Source: an uncultured Verrucomicrobia subdivision 3 bacterium
Lineage (GTDB): Bacteria; Verrucomicrobiota; Verrucomicrobiia; Limisphaerales; DASXHY01
NCBI GenBank assembly: GCA_937890005.1
Contig: CALBZA010000083.1
Coordinates: 124,001 to 188,000, forward strand
Direction of reading: 5' to 3'
DNA length: 64,000 bases
Part shown: piece after piece, positions 9,609-19,615 of the stretch
How the letters are laid out: each line of letters opens with the position of its first letter
Numbering within the stretch: the stretch's first letter is position 1
Program-made: the position numbers and the translations under genes
The notes under the pieces: generated by a model
The model's input: the letters and a program-made list of their open reading frames with translations, nothing else
The model's database searches: none
Told to the model about the DNA's origin: nothing

Positions 9609-12600
9609 TTGACGAAATGGAATAGTTCTGGCGCTTTGGAACCCATGGATCACCCGCCGAACGCCCCGCGAAAACCCGCATTGTATCGAGCGGAAGGTAA
9701 CGAAGCCGGTGCTGGCGGCGGTGGCGAACCGGAAAATTCTGATTCCAGCGCGAAATCAGCGGGCTCCATCAAAGCACCTTCAGCCAACAGTTGTTTTGCG
9801 GGCGGTGGCGAAGCGGCACGGATTCTCGGCGAAATCGACTGGTCCACGAGACCGGTCGGGCCGGTCTCCGGATGGCCGCAAAGCCTGCAAACTTCGCTCA
9901 ACATCTGCCTGTCGTCCCGCTACCCGATCTGCATTCTGTGGGGCCCTGAGCGAACTTATTTCTACAACGACGCCTACGCTCCGATCGTTGGCGAAAAACA
10001 TCCCAAGGCGTTGGGTGACCTGTATCCGAATGTCTGGCCCGAAATCTGGGAGCCAGTTATCAAACCGATCCTTGAGGAGGTGGAGCGAACCGGTGAAGCA
10101 TCGTGGGGAGACAACATCCTTCTCGTGTTGAGGCGCTATGGCTTCAACGAAGAATGCTACTTCCTTTTCTCCTTTGCACCGATCCGGCTGGAGAATGGTT
10201 CGGTCGGTGGCGTCTTCACCGCGATCACAGAAACCACCCGCCAGCTGGTGGGTGAACGCCGTTTGCGAACGTTGAAGGATCTGGCAACGCGCGCGCCGGA
10301 TGCGAAATCCGCGGACGAAGCCTGTCGCGTTGCAAATGAAGTGCTCTCCGGCAATTCGCACGATGTTCCGTTTTCGTTGTTTTATCTGATCGACGCGGAC
10401 AGTTCTGTCGCGCGCCTCGTGGATGCGCAGGGAATCGATCGCAATGAAACGGTGTCGCCGAGACAGGTTTCCCTGACGACGACGAATGAAAAAGGAAGTC
10501 CGTGGCCATTCGCGGAAGTCATCCGCAAAGGCGCGCCCATCATACTCCGTGAAATCAACAACACCCTCGGTCCATTGCCCGGCGGACCGTGGGAGGAGGA
10601 GACACAAACCGCGGTGGTGGTTCCGATCGCCCGGCCGGGTCAGACGATTCCGTATGGATTCTTCGTTGCCGGCGTGAGTCCACGTCGCGCTTTGGATGCC
10701 GATTACGAAAGTTTTCTTTCGCTGGTGGCGGCTCAGGTCGCGACGGCGATTTCCAATGCGCGTGCTTATGAAGAGGAACGGAGGCGGGCCGAGGTTCTTG
10801 CTGAGCTGGACCGAGCGAAGACGATTTTCTTCAGCAACGTCAGCCACGAATTCCGCACGCCGCTCACCTTGATGCTCGGGCCACTGGAGGAATTGCTGAC
10901 CGAAGGTGAAAATCATTTGTCAGCGGAAGTTCGTCCGAAACTGGAACTCGCGCATCGGAACAGCCTGCGTCTGCTGAAACTGGTCAACGCGCTCCTCGAT
11001 TTCTCACGGCTCGAAGCGGGGCGCGTTCAGGCGGATCTCGAACCGACCGATCTCGCCCGGTTCACTGTGGACCTTTGCGGCATGTTTCGGTCAGCGGTCG
11101 AGAAGGCCGGAATGCGGCTCGTGGTCGATTGTCCCGCGCTGGCGGAACCGGTTTATGTGGACCGCGAGATGTGGGAGAAGATCGTGCTGAACCTGCTCTC
11201 GAACGCCTTCAAGTTCACGCTCGAAGGCGAGATTCGCGTCGAGATGAGATTGTCGAACGGGACGGTGCAGCTGCGCGTCGCGGATTCCGGCATTGGCATT
11301 CCCGAATCGGAACTGGGCAACATTTTCAAACGCTTTCACCGCGTCGAAGGCGTACGCGGACGAACGTTCGAAGGCAGCGGCATCGGCCTCGCACTGGTGC
11401 AGGAACTCGTCAAACTTCACGGCGGCAGCATCGCGGTCAAAAGCACAGTCGGAGTGGGAACGGAGTTCACGATTTCCCTTCCGGTCCGCCCGAAGGAAAG
11501 GATTGAAGAACGGACGCAAGTTGTTCCCGACCCGAATCCAGTTCCCGCCAAGGCACGGGCATTCGTCGAAGAGGCGTTGCGCTGGCTGCCGCAAACGGAT
11601 CGCGCCTTGAACGGTCATTCCACAATGGAACCGGCGCTCAAGGCTGGCCCAACCGTTTCGGACCGGACCGATCGTAGCTCGCGAACACAACGGATTCTCG
11701 TCGCGGACGACAACGCTGACATGCGCGATTATGTGGTGCGCCTGCTGACTCCTCGATTCCAGGTGGTGGTGGCGCACGACGGAGAGGCTGCGCTGGCGAG
11801 TGCGCGGGAATCGAAGCCGGACCTGATCCTGACGGACGTCATGATGCCCGGACTGGATGGATTCGGACTGCTCCGGGCGATTCGCGCCGATACGCAGCTC
11901 CGAACCGTTCCCGTCATTCTGCTCTCGGCGCGCGCTGGAGAGGAGTCCCGCATCGAAGGATTGGACGCCGGCGCTGATGATTATCTGATCAAGCCGTTCA
12001 GTGCGCGCGAACTGATTGCGCGGGTGGAATCGCATTTGCATCTGGCGCAGTTCCGGCGGGAATCGTTTGCGACCGAGCAAAGACTTCGGGAAGAAGCGGC
12101 GATGGAACGCCAGCGCGCGACGGATATTCTTGAAAGCATCTCCGACGGCTTTTTTGCGTTGGATGCCGAATGGCGGTTCACGTATGTCAACCGAAGCGCC
12201 GAAAAGCTTCTTGGCAAACCTGTCGCCGAACTCGTTGGCCGAAGTCATTGGGAGGAATTTCCCGCTTCAATCGGAACGATCGTCGAACGCGAGTTCCGGC
12301 GGGCGGCGTCGAGCCAGTCGAGCGTGGAGTTTCAAAGTTTCTACGCGCCATGGCGCCGATGGTTCGATGTCAAAGCGTATCCGTGGGCGAAAGGTCTCGC
12401 CGTTTATTTCCGCGACATCACCGGTCGCAAAAAAGCCGAGGACGAACTGACGGCGGCGCATCGTCGCCTTGCCGAGCAGGTGGATGGGCTCACGCGGCTT
12501 CATCAGTTGAGCACGCGCCTCATGAATCCGCGCGAAACCGCTCACATGCTGCATTCCATCCTGGAAAGCATGGCCGCGCTTCATCACTCGGACAAAGGAT

Positions 12601-14480
12601 TGCTCTTGCTCGCGGATGAATCGGAGGAATTCCTTCGCGTCGGCGCGAGTCTCGGCTTTTCGGATGTTGTCCTGACAAAACTGAAGCGCGTTCCCGCCGG
12701 TTTTGCAGCGTCCGGCGTGGCGTTTGGTGAACGGCGGCGCGTGATTGTTGAAGGGATCGAAAGCGATCCCTTGTTTGAGAACCACCGCGCGCTTGCCCGT
12801 CTTGGAAACTTCCGTGCGGTGCACAGCACGCCGATTCTCACGCGCGATGGCCGCGCCCTCGGCGTTATCTCGGTTCATTTCTCCTGGCCGCGAAAACCTT
12901 CCGAAGTCCAGATCCAGCTCTCGGACATGTATGCGCGGCAGGCGGCTGATTTCCTGGAGCGACGTCAGGTGGAAGACGCGTTGCGCCACAGCGAACTTCG
13001 CATGCGCACGCTCGCGGAATCGCTTCCGAACCTCGTCTGGACATGTCTTGCCGATGGTTCCTGCGACTGGTTGAGCAGCCAGTGGCGGCAATACACCGGA
13101 ATTCCTGAATCCGATTTGCTCGGATCCAACTGGCTGGAGCAGGTGATCCATCCGGAGGACCGCGAGACAACGCGCCGCTGTTGGAAGGCCGCGTGCGAAG
13201 ACACGGGCGTCTATGACCTGGAACAGCGGATTCGCCGGCACGATGGCGTTTATCGTTGGTTCAAGACTCGCGGAGTTCCCATTCGCGGACCGGAAGGAAG
13301 AATCGTTCACTGGTTCGGGACCTGCACCGACATCGAGGAAATGAAACAGGCCGAGCTGGCGATTCACCGGCTGGCCGCGATCGTTGAACATTCGGAGGAC
13401 GCGATCCTCAGCATCAACCTTGAAGGCACGATCCAGAGTTGGAATCGCGGAGCCGAACGGCTTTACGGCTACAGCAACGACGAAGCGATCGGCAGGCATG
13501 TGATGATGCTGATCCCGAAGGAATGCAGCGCCCAGCAGGATCAGATCATGGCGAGCATTCTTGCAGGCGAATCGGTCGAGAATTGTGAAACGCAACGACG
13601 CCGGAAGGACGGCAGCCTGTTCGATGTTTCATTGACGGTTTCGCCGGTCAAGGATCGCGACGGCAAGATTGTCGGTGTTTCCAAAGTCGCCCGCGACATC
13701 AGCGACAAGGTTCGCGCGAAGGAGAGGCTGGAAAAAACCGTTGCCGAACGGACGGCGTCCCTGCGCGAAGCGATCGCGCAGATGGAGGAATTTTCATACA
13801 GCGTCTCGCACGACCTGCGTTCGCCGGTTCGCGCCATGCACGGCTACGCCCGGGCGCTGGCCGAGGATTTCGGAGACGGACTGAATGCCGATGCCCGATT
13901 TTATGTCGATCGAATCATCCACGGCACCGTGCGCATGGAACGGCTGATTCATGACGTGCTGACGTACAGCCGGATTGGCCGGATGGAAATCAAACTCCAG
14001 ACCGTGCCGCTCGATGACCTGATGCGCAGCGTGATGGATCAATACCCGGAGCTGAATTCCGGGAAGGTGGACATCGTCATCGCGCCCAACCTCCCGACCG
14101 TTCTTGCGCATGAACCGGCGTTGGGTCAGGCATTGGCCAATCTGCTCAGCAACGCGGTGAAGTTTGTTGCGCGTGGGACTCGTCCGAGGGTTGAAGTCAG
14201 TGCGGAGCGAACGGACAGGCATGTCCTTGTGAAAATTCGCGACAATGGCATCGGCATCAAACCTGAGCATCAACGCCGGCTCTTCGGCATGTTCGAGCGG
14301 GTGCATCCTGAAGGGAAATATGAAGGCACCGGGATCGGCCTTGCGATCGTGCGGAAATCGATCGAGCGCATGGGCGGTCAGGTTGGTGTTGAATCCGACG
14401 GCGTGAACGGCAGCACCTTCTGGATTCAGCTGAGCGCGGGAGAGAGAACCGAACCCCATCCCCCGCAGCAGCCGACGTGA
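9609..14480 (+). CDS. Giant hybrid sensor histidine kinase with two kinase cores and an internal receiver
   Basis: 1623 residues, with no clear membrane segments, so probably cytoplasmic. Order: PAS-like region (about 60-200); GAF (about 215-390); first HisKA with NVSHEFRTPL (His near 413) and HATPase (DSGIGIPESELGNIF, GSGIGLALVQEL); receiver (about 690-815, LILTDVMMPG, Asp near 740, LIKPFSA); PAS; GAF; two PAS domains (GVYRWFKTRGVPIRG; SWNRGAERLYGY); second HisKA with YSVSHDLRSPVRAM (His near 1399) and HATPase (GTGIGLAIVRKS). Two complete transmitter cores in one chain is unusual. An alternative ATG is at 9645. It is divergent from prsK with about 250 bases between them; no cognate output gene is adjacent. 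Confidence 0.9.
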   Translation: MTKWNSSGALEPMDHPPNAPRKPALYRAEGNEAGAGGGGEPENSDSSAKSAGSIKAPSANSCFAGGGEAARILGEIDWSTRPVGPVSGWPQSLQTSLNICLSSRYPICILWGPERTYFYNDAYAPIVGEKHPKALGDLYPNVWPEIWEPVIKPILEEVERTGEASWGDNILLVLRRYGFNEECYFLFSFAPIRLENGSVGGVFTAITETTRQLVGERRLRTLKDLATRAPDAKSADEACRVANEVLSGNSHDVPFSLFYLIDADSSVARLVDAQGIDRNETVSPRQVSLTTTNEKGSPWPFAEVIRKGAPIILREINNTLGPLPGGPWEEETQTAVVVPIARPGQTIPYGFFVAGVSPRRALDADYESFLSLVAAQVATAISNARAYEEERRRAEVLAELDRAKTIFFSNVSHEFRTPLTLMLGPLEELLTEGENHLSAEVRPKLELAHRNSLRLLKLVNALLDFSRLEAGRVQADLEPTDLARFTVDLCGMFRSAVEKAGMRLVVDCPALAEPVYVDREMWEKIVLNLLSNAFKFTLEGEIRVEMRLSNGTVQLRVADSGIGIPESELGNIFKRFHRVEGVRGRTFEGSGIGLALVQELVKLHGGSIAVKSTVGVGTEFTISLPVRPKERIEERTQVVPDPNPVPAKARAFVEEALRWLPQTDRALNGHSTMEPALKAGPTVSDRTDRSSRTQRILVADDNADMRDYVVRLLTPRFQVVVAHDGEAALASARESKPDLILTDVMMPGLDGFGLLRAIRADTQLRTVPVILLSARAGEESRIEGLDAGADDYLIKPFSARELIARVESHLHLAQFRRESFATEQRLREEAAMERQRATDILESISDGFFALDAEWRFTYVNRSAEKLLGKPVAELVGRSHWEEFPASIGTIVEREFRRAASSQSSVEFQSFYAPWRRWFDVKAYPWAKGLAVYFRDITGRKKAEDELTAAHRRLAEQVDGLTRLHQLSTRLMNPRETAHMLHSILESMAALHHSDKGLLLLADESEEFLRVGASLGFSDVVLTKLKRVPAGFAASGVAFGERRRVIVEGIESDPLFENHRALARLGNFRAVHSTPILTRDGRALGVISVHFSWPRKPSEVQIQLSDMYARQAADFLERRQVEDALRHSELRMRTLAESLPNLVWTCLADGSCDWLSSQWRQYTGIPESDLLGSNWLEQVIHPEDRETTRRCWKAACEDTGVYDLEQRIRRHDGVYRWFKTRGVPIRGPEGRIVHWFGTCTDIEEMKQAELAIHRLAAIVEHSEDAILSINLEGTIQSWNRGAERLYGYSNDEAIGRHVMMLIPKECSAQQDQIMASILAGESVENCETQRRRKDGSLFDVSLTVSPVKDRDGKIVGVSKVARDISDKVRAKERLEKTVAERTASLREAIAQMEEFSYSVSHDLRSPVRAMHGYARALAEDFGDGLNADARFYVDRIIHGTVRMERLIHDVLTYSRIGRMEIKLQTVPLDDLMRSVMDQYPELNSGKVDIVIAPNLPTVLAHEPALGQALANLLSNAVKFVARGTRPRVEVSAERTDRHVLVKIRDNGIGIKPEHQRRLFGMFERVHPEGKYEGTGIGLAIVRKSIERMGGQVGVESDGVNGSTFWIQLSAGERTEPHPPQQPT

Positions 14481-14536
14481 GTTCGGTTCAGGTCGAATTT
14501 TGAAGTGGGGCAGAGCAGACTCACGTCTGTTGCTAC
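14465..14536. repeat. Short inverted-repeat element ending in GACGTGAG motifs
   Basis: The left end GCAGCCGACGTGAG (14468-14481) and right end CTCACGTCTGTTGC (14520-14533) are imperfect inverted repeats (12 of 14 matching). The element supplies the last codons and the stop of the hybrid kinase. Related ends recur at 15279-15373 and 16938-16955. Confidence 0.5.
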
Positions 14537-14569
14537 GGATGATCTCTCTCCTGCTGTCTCCCTGCGCTT

Positions 14570-14820
14570 TGGTGCAGGGCGAGGGGACAATTCATGGTGC
14601 GGGTGTTCAGTTGCGTCAGCTGCGACCCGGCGGGATTGAACATGCGCACCAGAATTGATGAAGCATTCACCGAAGCGTGCTCGCAGCTCCCTCTCTTCCG
14701 AGCGAACGCCGGAGGAGAGGGCGGGGGGAGAGGAGTTTTTTCTAGCGCAAACCTCAGATTTTAGCCCGGAAGCCCCTCTCCCTAGCCCTCCTCCCGCGCT
14801 TCGACTGCGGGGGAGGGAAA
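14570..14820. repeat. Two-hairpin repeat, copy A
   Basis: It contains the shared core (CGGGTGTTCAGTTGCGTCAG, AGAATTGATGAAGCATTCAC), hairpin 1 (CCCTCTCTTCCG ... CGGAGGAGAGGG) and hairpin 2 (CCCTCCTCCCGC, loop GCTTCGACT, GCGGGGGAGGG). It also carries the optional segment CGCAAACCTCAGATT, shared with copy D. It is about 85-90% identical by eye to copies B, C and D. Confidence 0.8.
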
Positions 14821-15034
14821 TTCATGGTGTGATGTCGTTGACGAATGGAACGCACTGGTCGGTGCTGAAAATGGGGCAAAGCGGCAGCTTTTGCCCTACC
14901 TATTGTTGGTGTGGTGGGGCGGAGCTGTGCTCCGCCTGAAAGTCGTTCCGGTAAAGCAAGTCCTCCTCATGAACCCGGTTCAGAGGTTCAAAGCGCAAAA
15001 TTCCATTGGGGAGAAATCGGTCTCTGCGTTTTGC

Positions 15035-15243
15035 TGCGGGGCGAGGGAATCTCAAGTGCGGGTGTTCTGTTGCGTCAGCTGCAACCCGGCGCGATTGAAC
15101 ATGTGCATCAGAATTGATGAAGCATTCACCGAAGCGTGATGCTCGCTCCCTCTCTTCCGAGCGAACGCCGGAGGAGAGGGGGTTAGCCCGGAAGCCCCTC
15201 TCCCTAGCCCTCTCCCCGCGCTTCGACTGCGGGGAGAGGAATA
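15035..15243. repeat. Two-hairpin repeat, copy B
   Basis: Same core as copy A but shorter between the hairpins. Hairpin 2 is CCTCTCCCCGC / GCGGGGAGAGG. Relative to copies C and D a C-to-T change in one arm is matched by G-to-A in the other, keeping the stem perfect. Confidence 0.8.
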
Positions 15244-15278
15244 ATTTACTGGGCGGTGTTCAGTGCCCGGATTCGTCT

Positions 15279-15373
15279 GTAGCAGCGGACGTGAGTCCGC
15301 TCACTCTTTTCTGCTTCCTGACACTTCTTCGGCAGAGAAGAGAAGTTGGAGCCAACTTGCGTCGGGCTGCTAC
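15279..15373. repeat. GACGTGAG-type inverted-repeat element
   Basis: It starts GTAGCAGCGGACGTGAG and ends CTTGCGTCGGGCTGCTAC. The ends are inverted copies with few differences. The left end also forms a local hairpin, GCGGAC-GTGA-GTCCGC. The size (95 bp) and lack of coding capacity suggest a MITE-like or REP-like element. Confidence 0.5.
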
Positions 15374-15453
15374 GGGGATTTAGGGCGATAGCGATTGAGC
15401 CGGTGACAGTCTCCTTGACAGGTCACGCTTCGAACGTCGATAGAACACGGACA

Positions 15454-16920
15454 ATGAGAGCGGATCCAATTCCTTCGGGCGCGACGGCGCTGCTGACTGA
15501 TCTCTATCAGCTGACGATGGCGTACGGTTATTGGAAGTCCGGCCGCGCGGATCACGAAGCGGTGTTTCATCTGTTCTTTCGCCGGCAGCCGTTCGATGCA
15601 GGTTTCACTCTCGCGTGCGGGCTGGCAGACGCGATCGAGTTTCTGCGGCGATTCCGTTTCTCCCGATCGGATCTCGACTATTTGCACACGTTGAAGGGAG
15701 GCGACGGAAAACGGCTGTTCGATCGCGGATTTCTCGATTACCTCGGCAAGCTCAAGCTGCGTCTCGACGTGGATGCGATCCCGGAAGGCACGCTGGCGTT
15801 TCCGCACGAGCCGTTGATGCGTATTCGCGGTTCGATTCTCCAGGCGCAACTGGTCGAAACCGCGTTGCTCAATCTCATCAATTTCCAGTCGCTCGTTGCG
15901 ACCAAATCGGCGCGGGTTTGTCATGCGGCGCAGGGCGATCCGGTCATTGAATTCGGTTTGCGGCGCGCCCAGGGCATCAACGGTGCGATGTCCGCGAGCC
16001 GGGCGGCTTACATCGGTGGTTGTGCCGCCACTTCGAATGTTCTCGCGGGAAAGGCTTACGGGATTCCGGTCAAGGGCACGCATGCGCACAGCTGGGTGAT
16101 GTCGTTCGATGACGAACCGGAGTCGTTCGAGGCGTATGCGAAGGCGTTGCCGAACAACTGCATTTTTCTCGTGGACACATTCGACACGCTGCAGGGAGTT
16201 CGTCATGCCATTGAAGCCGGCAAACGGTTGAAGAAGCTGGGGCATGATCTCGTTGGGATCCGCCTCGATTCGGGAGATCTCGCCTACCTTAGCATTGAAG
16301 CGCGGAAGCTGCTGGACGCGGCGGGCTTCAGGAAGGCGTCGATCCTGGCCAGCAACGATCTCAGTGAACACCTGATCGCGAGTCTCAAGCAACAAGGCGC
16401 AAGGATCGATGCGTGGGGCGTCGGAACGAAGCTGGTGACGGCGTATGATCAACCGGCGCTGGGCGGCGTTTACAAATTGTCGGCGCTCCGGAATTCCGAC
16501 GGCACGTGGCAGCACAAGATCAAGCTGTCTGAACAGGCGGTGAAAGTGACGAACCCGGGAGTGTTGCAGGTCCGGCGTTTTCGCAAAGGGAATCTATTTG
16601 TCGGCGATGCAATCTATGACGAGACGCGTCCGCTTTCTGAAAACGTCACCATCGTCGATCCCGCGGATGCGACGCGGCGCAAGCATTTTGCAAAGGGAAC
16701 GAAGTTCGAAGATCTGCTGGTTCCGATCATGCGTCGCGGACGGGTTGTTTATGAAGTGCCGTCGTTGGAGAAAACGCGGGATCGCGCGCGTCGGCAGCTG
16801 GCGATGTTGCATCCGGGAATTCGGCGTCTCGACAATCCGCATCAGTATCCGGCCGGCCTCGAACTGTCGTTGCATGAGTTCAAGACGGAACTGATTCTTC
16901 GGGCCAAGGGAGAGCGTTAG
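15454..16920 (+). CDS. pncB: Nicotinate phosphoribosyltransferase
   Basis: 488 residues from the ATG at 15454 (MRADPIPSGATALLTDLYQLTMAYGYW), the usual start of the family; upstream in-frame codons lie in repeat DNA. The enzyme converts nicotinate plus PRPP to nicotinate mononucleotide in NAD salvage, in the cytoplasm. Visible family features are YQLTMAYGYW, the FGLRRAQG segment, GTHAHSWVMSF near residue 208 (the conserved His region) and the phosphate-binding VGIRLDSGDLAYLS. The length fits the family. It stands alone between repeats, with no NAD gene adjacent. Confidence 0.95.
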   Translation: MRADPIPSGATALLTDLYQLTMAYGYWKSGRADHEAVFHLFFRRQPFDAGFTLACGLADAIEFLRRFRFSRSDLDYLHTLKGGDGKRLFDRGFLDYLGKLKLRLDVDAIPEGTLAFPHEPLMRIRGSILQAQLVETALLNLINFQSLVATKSARVCHAAQGDPVIEFGLRRAQGINGAMSASRAAYIGGCAATSNVLAGKAYGIPVKGTHAHSWVMSFDDEPESFEAYAKALPNNCIFLVDTFDTLQGVRHAIEAGKRLKKLGHDLVGIRLDSGDLAYLSIEARKLLDAAGFRKASILASNDLSEHLIASLKQQGARIDAWGVGTKLVTAYDQPALGGVYKLSALRNSDGTWQHKIKLSEQAVKVTNPGVLQVRRFRKGNLFVGDAIYDETRPLSENVTIVDPADATRRKHFAKGTKFEDLLVPIMRRGRVVYEVPSLEKTRDRARRQLAMLHPGIRRLDNPHQYPAGLELSLHEFKTELILRAKGER

Positions 16921-16937
16921 CGCGTTTTAGAAAAATT

Positions 16938-17035
16938 GTAGCCGCCGACGTGAGGATGTGAACCGTGGGGGAAACATTCCGAAATTTGGAGCGCGACTGT
17001 GTTGCTGCGGCTGGTCTGCGACACAGCCGCGTTCC
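16938..17035. repeat. Repeat remnants: GACGTGAG end and a GGAGCGCG hairpin element
   Basis: A single GTAGCCGCCGACGTGAGG end lies at 16938-16955. A hairpin element follows at 16988-17035 with near-complementary arms GGAGCGCGACTGTGT and ACACAGCCGCGTTCC. The latter matches, on the opposite strand, the sequence at 58687-58724. It occupies most of the 200-base gap before the galactosidase gene. Confidence 0.55.
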
Positions 17036-17120
17036 ATGCGTTCCTATTGATCGCATCCCCAGATGAGTGGATTGCCAAGGACGATTCCGCGCGGAATCAT
17101 TGCGTGACCGTTGAACCGTT

Positions 17121-19574
17121 ATGAAACTCGGAAAAGTCGCCTTCGCCGGAATCGCTCTTGTTGCCACGCTCGCATCGAATGCGTCGGAGGCGCCGCTGAG
17201 TGTTCGACTGACTCCGCCGCCAATGCCGCAGGCGGACGGATTCAAGATGGGAACCGCGACCAATCCCGCCGGAGAAACGATCACGATCGACAGTCAGAGC
17301 CTGTTGTTGAACGGAAAGCCGTGGACGCCGGTCATGGGCGAATTTCATTTCTCAAGAACGCCGGCGAACGAATGGCGCGAGGAGTTGCTGAAGATCAAGG
17401 CGGGCGGCATTGATATCGTCGCCACCTACATTTTCTGGATTCATCACGAGGAGATTGAGGGGGAGTTCGACTGGAGCGAACGCCGCAATCTGCGCCGGTT
17501 CATTGAGCTGTGCGGTGAAGTGGGATTGAAGGCAATCGTTCGATGCGGCCCGTGGTGTCATGGTGAAGTCCGCAACGGCGGTCAGCCGGACTGGCTGTTG
17601 AAAAAGGGCTGGCGGTTGCGTTCAGACGATCCGGCTTATCTGGAGAAGACGCGAATTCTTTACGGCGAGATTGCAAACCAACTGTCGGGATTGCTTTGGA
17701 AGGATGGCGGTCCGGTGATTGGTGTTCAGTTCGAAAACGAATACCGCGGACCGGCATCGCACCTGATGACGCTGAAAAAGATCGGGCTTGAAGCCGGCCT
17801 GGACGTTCCGATTTACACGCGCACCGGCTGGCCGGAACTTCGGACACCGATGCCGTTTGGCGAGGTGGTGCCGCTTTACGGTGTTTATGCCGAAGGATTC
17901 TGGGATCGCGAACTCACACCGATGCCCGGACGTTACTGGTCCGGTTTTCATTTCTCCACGCTGCGTCGCGACGCAAACATCGCGAACGAAATTCTCGGGC
18001 GCACCGACGCCGCGGACGCTGCCGACGTGGCGCGATATCCGTATCTGACCTGCGAAGTCGGCGGTGGAATGATGAACAGCTATCACCGGAGAATTCTGAC
18101 CGATCCGGCCGACATCGAATCGACGACGCTGGTGAAACTCGGCAGCGGAAGCACGTCGCCGGGTTATTACATGTATCACGGCGGCGTGAATCCCGAGGGG
18201 AAACTGACAACGTTGCAGGAATCGCAGGCCACGGGATATCCGAACGATCTGCCGGTGAAATCCTACGACTTCCAGGCGCCGCTCGGTGAATACAATCAAC
18301 TGCGTCCCCACTATCATTCGTTGCGGCGGTTGCATCTTTTTCTCGATCGATGGGGCTCCAGCTTTGCACGCATGGGAGTGTCGCTGCCGGATCAGCGTCC
18401 CGGCGGGCAGAATGACACCAGCACAATGCGCTGGGCGGTGCGATCGGATGGGACGCGCGGTTACGTGTTCGTGAACAATTACGAACGGCTGCGATCGCTG
18501 CCCGAGAAGAAGAACGTGCAGTTCAAAATTGCGCGACAGAATGGAGGCGACCTGATTTTCCCGGATCGTCCAGTGACAGTCGCGGCAAACGCACGATTCT
18601 TCTGGCCGTTCGGCATGGCGTTGAACGAAGAGATCATTCTTGCGTGGGCCACAGCACAACCGGTGACGGCCGTCGATGTGAAATCAACGCGAACGGTTTT
18701 CTTCGCCCAAACACCGGACGTCGCCGCGGAGTTCGCATTCGACGGGAAAGTTCGTGTGGAGGTTGAATCCGGGCAGGTGGAGCAGCGCGACGGACGAACC
18801 ATTGTTTGCAACGTAAAGCCGGGCAGGGGAGCAGCCTTCACGGTGTCCGCCGGAAACCGCGAAGTGCGGGTTGTGTTGCTGAGTGATGCAGATTCTCTGG
18901 CGCTGTGGAAAGCAAACTGGCGGGGAGCGGAGCGTGTGTTTCTCAGCCGCGCCGGATTGGTTTTTGACGGCGAGATCTTGCGTCTAAGTTCGCGCGAGCG
19001 GGATGATCTCACTGTGGGAATCTATCCTGCGCCGGAACGCATTTCGTCCGGACAACGTGCAGTTGCAGGACGTCGCGACGGAGTCTTTCAATCGTATTCG
19101 CCGGAACGCACTCCAGCATTTTCAACTCGCGTATCATTCGAATCCGTGCGTTCAGCCGGTCCAGCGCGGGAAGTTCGACTGGGTAACGGTTCGAAACCAG
19201 TTGCGCTCGCACCTGAAGATCAGGACTTTGAAAAGGCCGCAGTCTGGCGCGTGCAGTTGCCCAGGGATATCGATCTCAAACTCAATCCGATTCTCAGCAT
19301 CGGTTACGTCGGCGACGTCGCGCGGGTTCTGCTCAACGGAAAATTGCAGACGGACGACTTCTACAATGGGCGCGCGTTTGAGATCGGACTGGCACGTCAT
19401 GCACCTGAGATTCTTGAGGGCGCACTGGAAATTGCCATTCTGCCGTTGCGCCGAGATGCGCCGATTTACATGGCGGAACAGGCGAGGCCGCAGTTCGGAA
19501 ATGCGGAATCAATCGCGACATTGCGCAGCGTGACGTTGATTCCGAGTTACACGGCGGAATTGAAGGGAAATTGA
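17121..19574 (+). CDS. Secreted GH35 family beta-galactosidase-like glycoside hydrolase
   Basis: 817 residues with a signal peptide (MKLGKVAFAGIALVATLASNASEA). The TIM-barrel shows GH35 hallmarks: GEFHFSRTPANEW, a GGIDIVATYIFWIHHE segment, VRCGPWCHGE and GVQFENEYRG, the last carrying the expected acid/base Glu near residue 205. The nucleophile is probably the Glu in LTCEVGGG near 311; this motif departs from the usual TE-x-W form, so substrate specificity is uncertain. The C-terminal ~350 residues are beta-rich accessory domains. The family removes terminal galactose from glycans. No polysaccharide-utilisation partner genes lie next to it. Confidence 0.88.
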   Translation: MKLGKVAFAGIALVATLASNASEAPLSVRLTPPPMPQADGFKMGTATNPAGETITIDSQSLLLNGKPWTPVMGEFHFSRTPANEWREELLKIKAGGIDIVATYIFWIHHEEIEGEFDWSERRNLRRFIELCGEVGLKAIVRCGPWCHGEVRNGGQPDWLLKKGWRLRSDDPAYLEKTRILYGEIANQLSGLLWKDGGPVIGVQFENEYRGPASHLMTLKKIGLEAGLDVPIYTRTGWPELRTPMPFGEVVPLYGVYAEGFWDRELTPMPGRYWSGFHFSTLRRDANIANEILGRTDAADAADVARYPYLTCEVGGGMMNSYHRRILTDPADIESTTLVKLGSGSTSPGYYMYHGGVNPEGKLTTLQESQATGYPNDLPVKSYDFQAPLGEYNQLRPHYHSLRRLHLFLDRWGSSFARMGVSLPDQRPGGQNDTSTMRWAVRSDGTRGYVFVNNYERLRSLPEKKNVQFKIARQNGGDLIFPDRPVTVAANARFFWPFGMALNEEIILAWATAQPVTAVDVKSTRTVFFAQTPDVAAEFAFDGKVRVEVESGQVEQRDGRTIVCNVKPGRGAAFTVSAGNREVRVVLLSDADSLALWKANWRGAERVFLSRAGLVFDGEILRLSSRERDDLTVGIYPAPERISSGQRAVAGRRDGVFQSYSPERTPAFSTRVSFESVRSAGPAREVRLGNGSKPVALAPEDQDFEKAAVWRVQLPRDIDLKLNPILSIGYVGDVARVLLNGKLQTDDFYNGRAFEIGLARHAPEILEGALEIAILPLRRDAPIYMAEQARPQFGNAESIATLRSVTLIPSYTAELKGN

Positions 19575-19615
19575 GCGAGTTGGAACTGCTGTGCCTGTGC
19601 TGTTGTCGTGCAAAA

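Larger units (their letters stand above)
14481..15453. other. Repeat-filled intergenic region before pncB
   Basis: Nearly all of this stretch is made of dispersed repeats: two full copies of the two-hairpin repeat (about 14570-14820 and 15035-15243), a linker block (14829-15037) found again at 20190-20335, and the GACGTGAG element at 15279-15373. Short open frames inside it repeat from copy to copy and lack any recognisable protein family, so no gene is called. Confidence 0.75.

Noticed and set aside
12267..13595. Minus-strand open frame of 442 codons
   Set aside because: Antisense to the second half of the hybrid kinase; no domain is recognisable.
14655..15383. Several small open frames beginning MMKHSPKR or similar
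   Set aside because: They are translations of the two-hairpin repeat and recur identically in each copy; there are no independent signs of coding.
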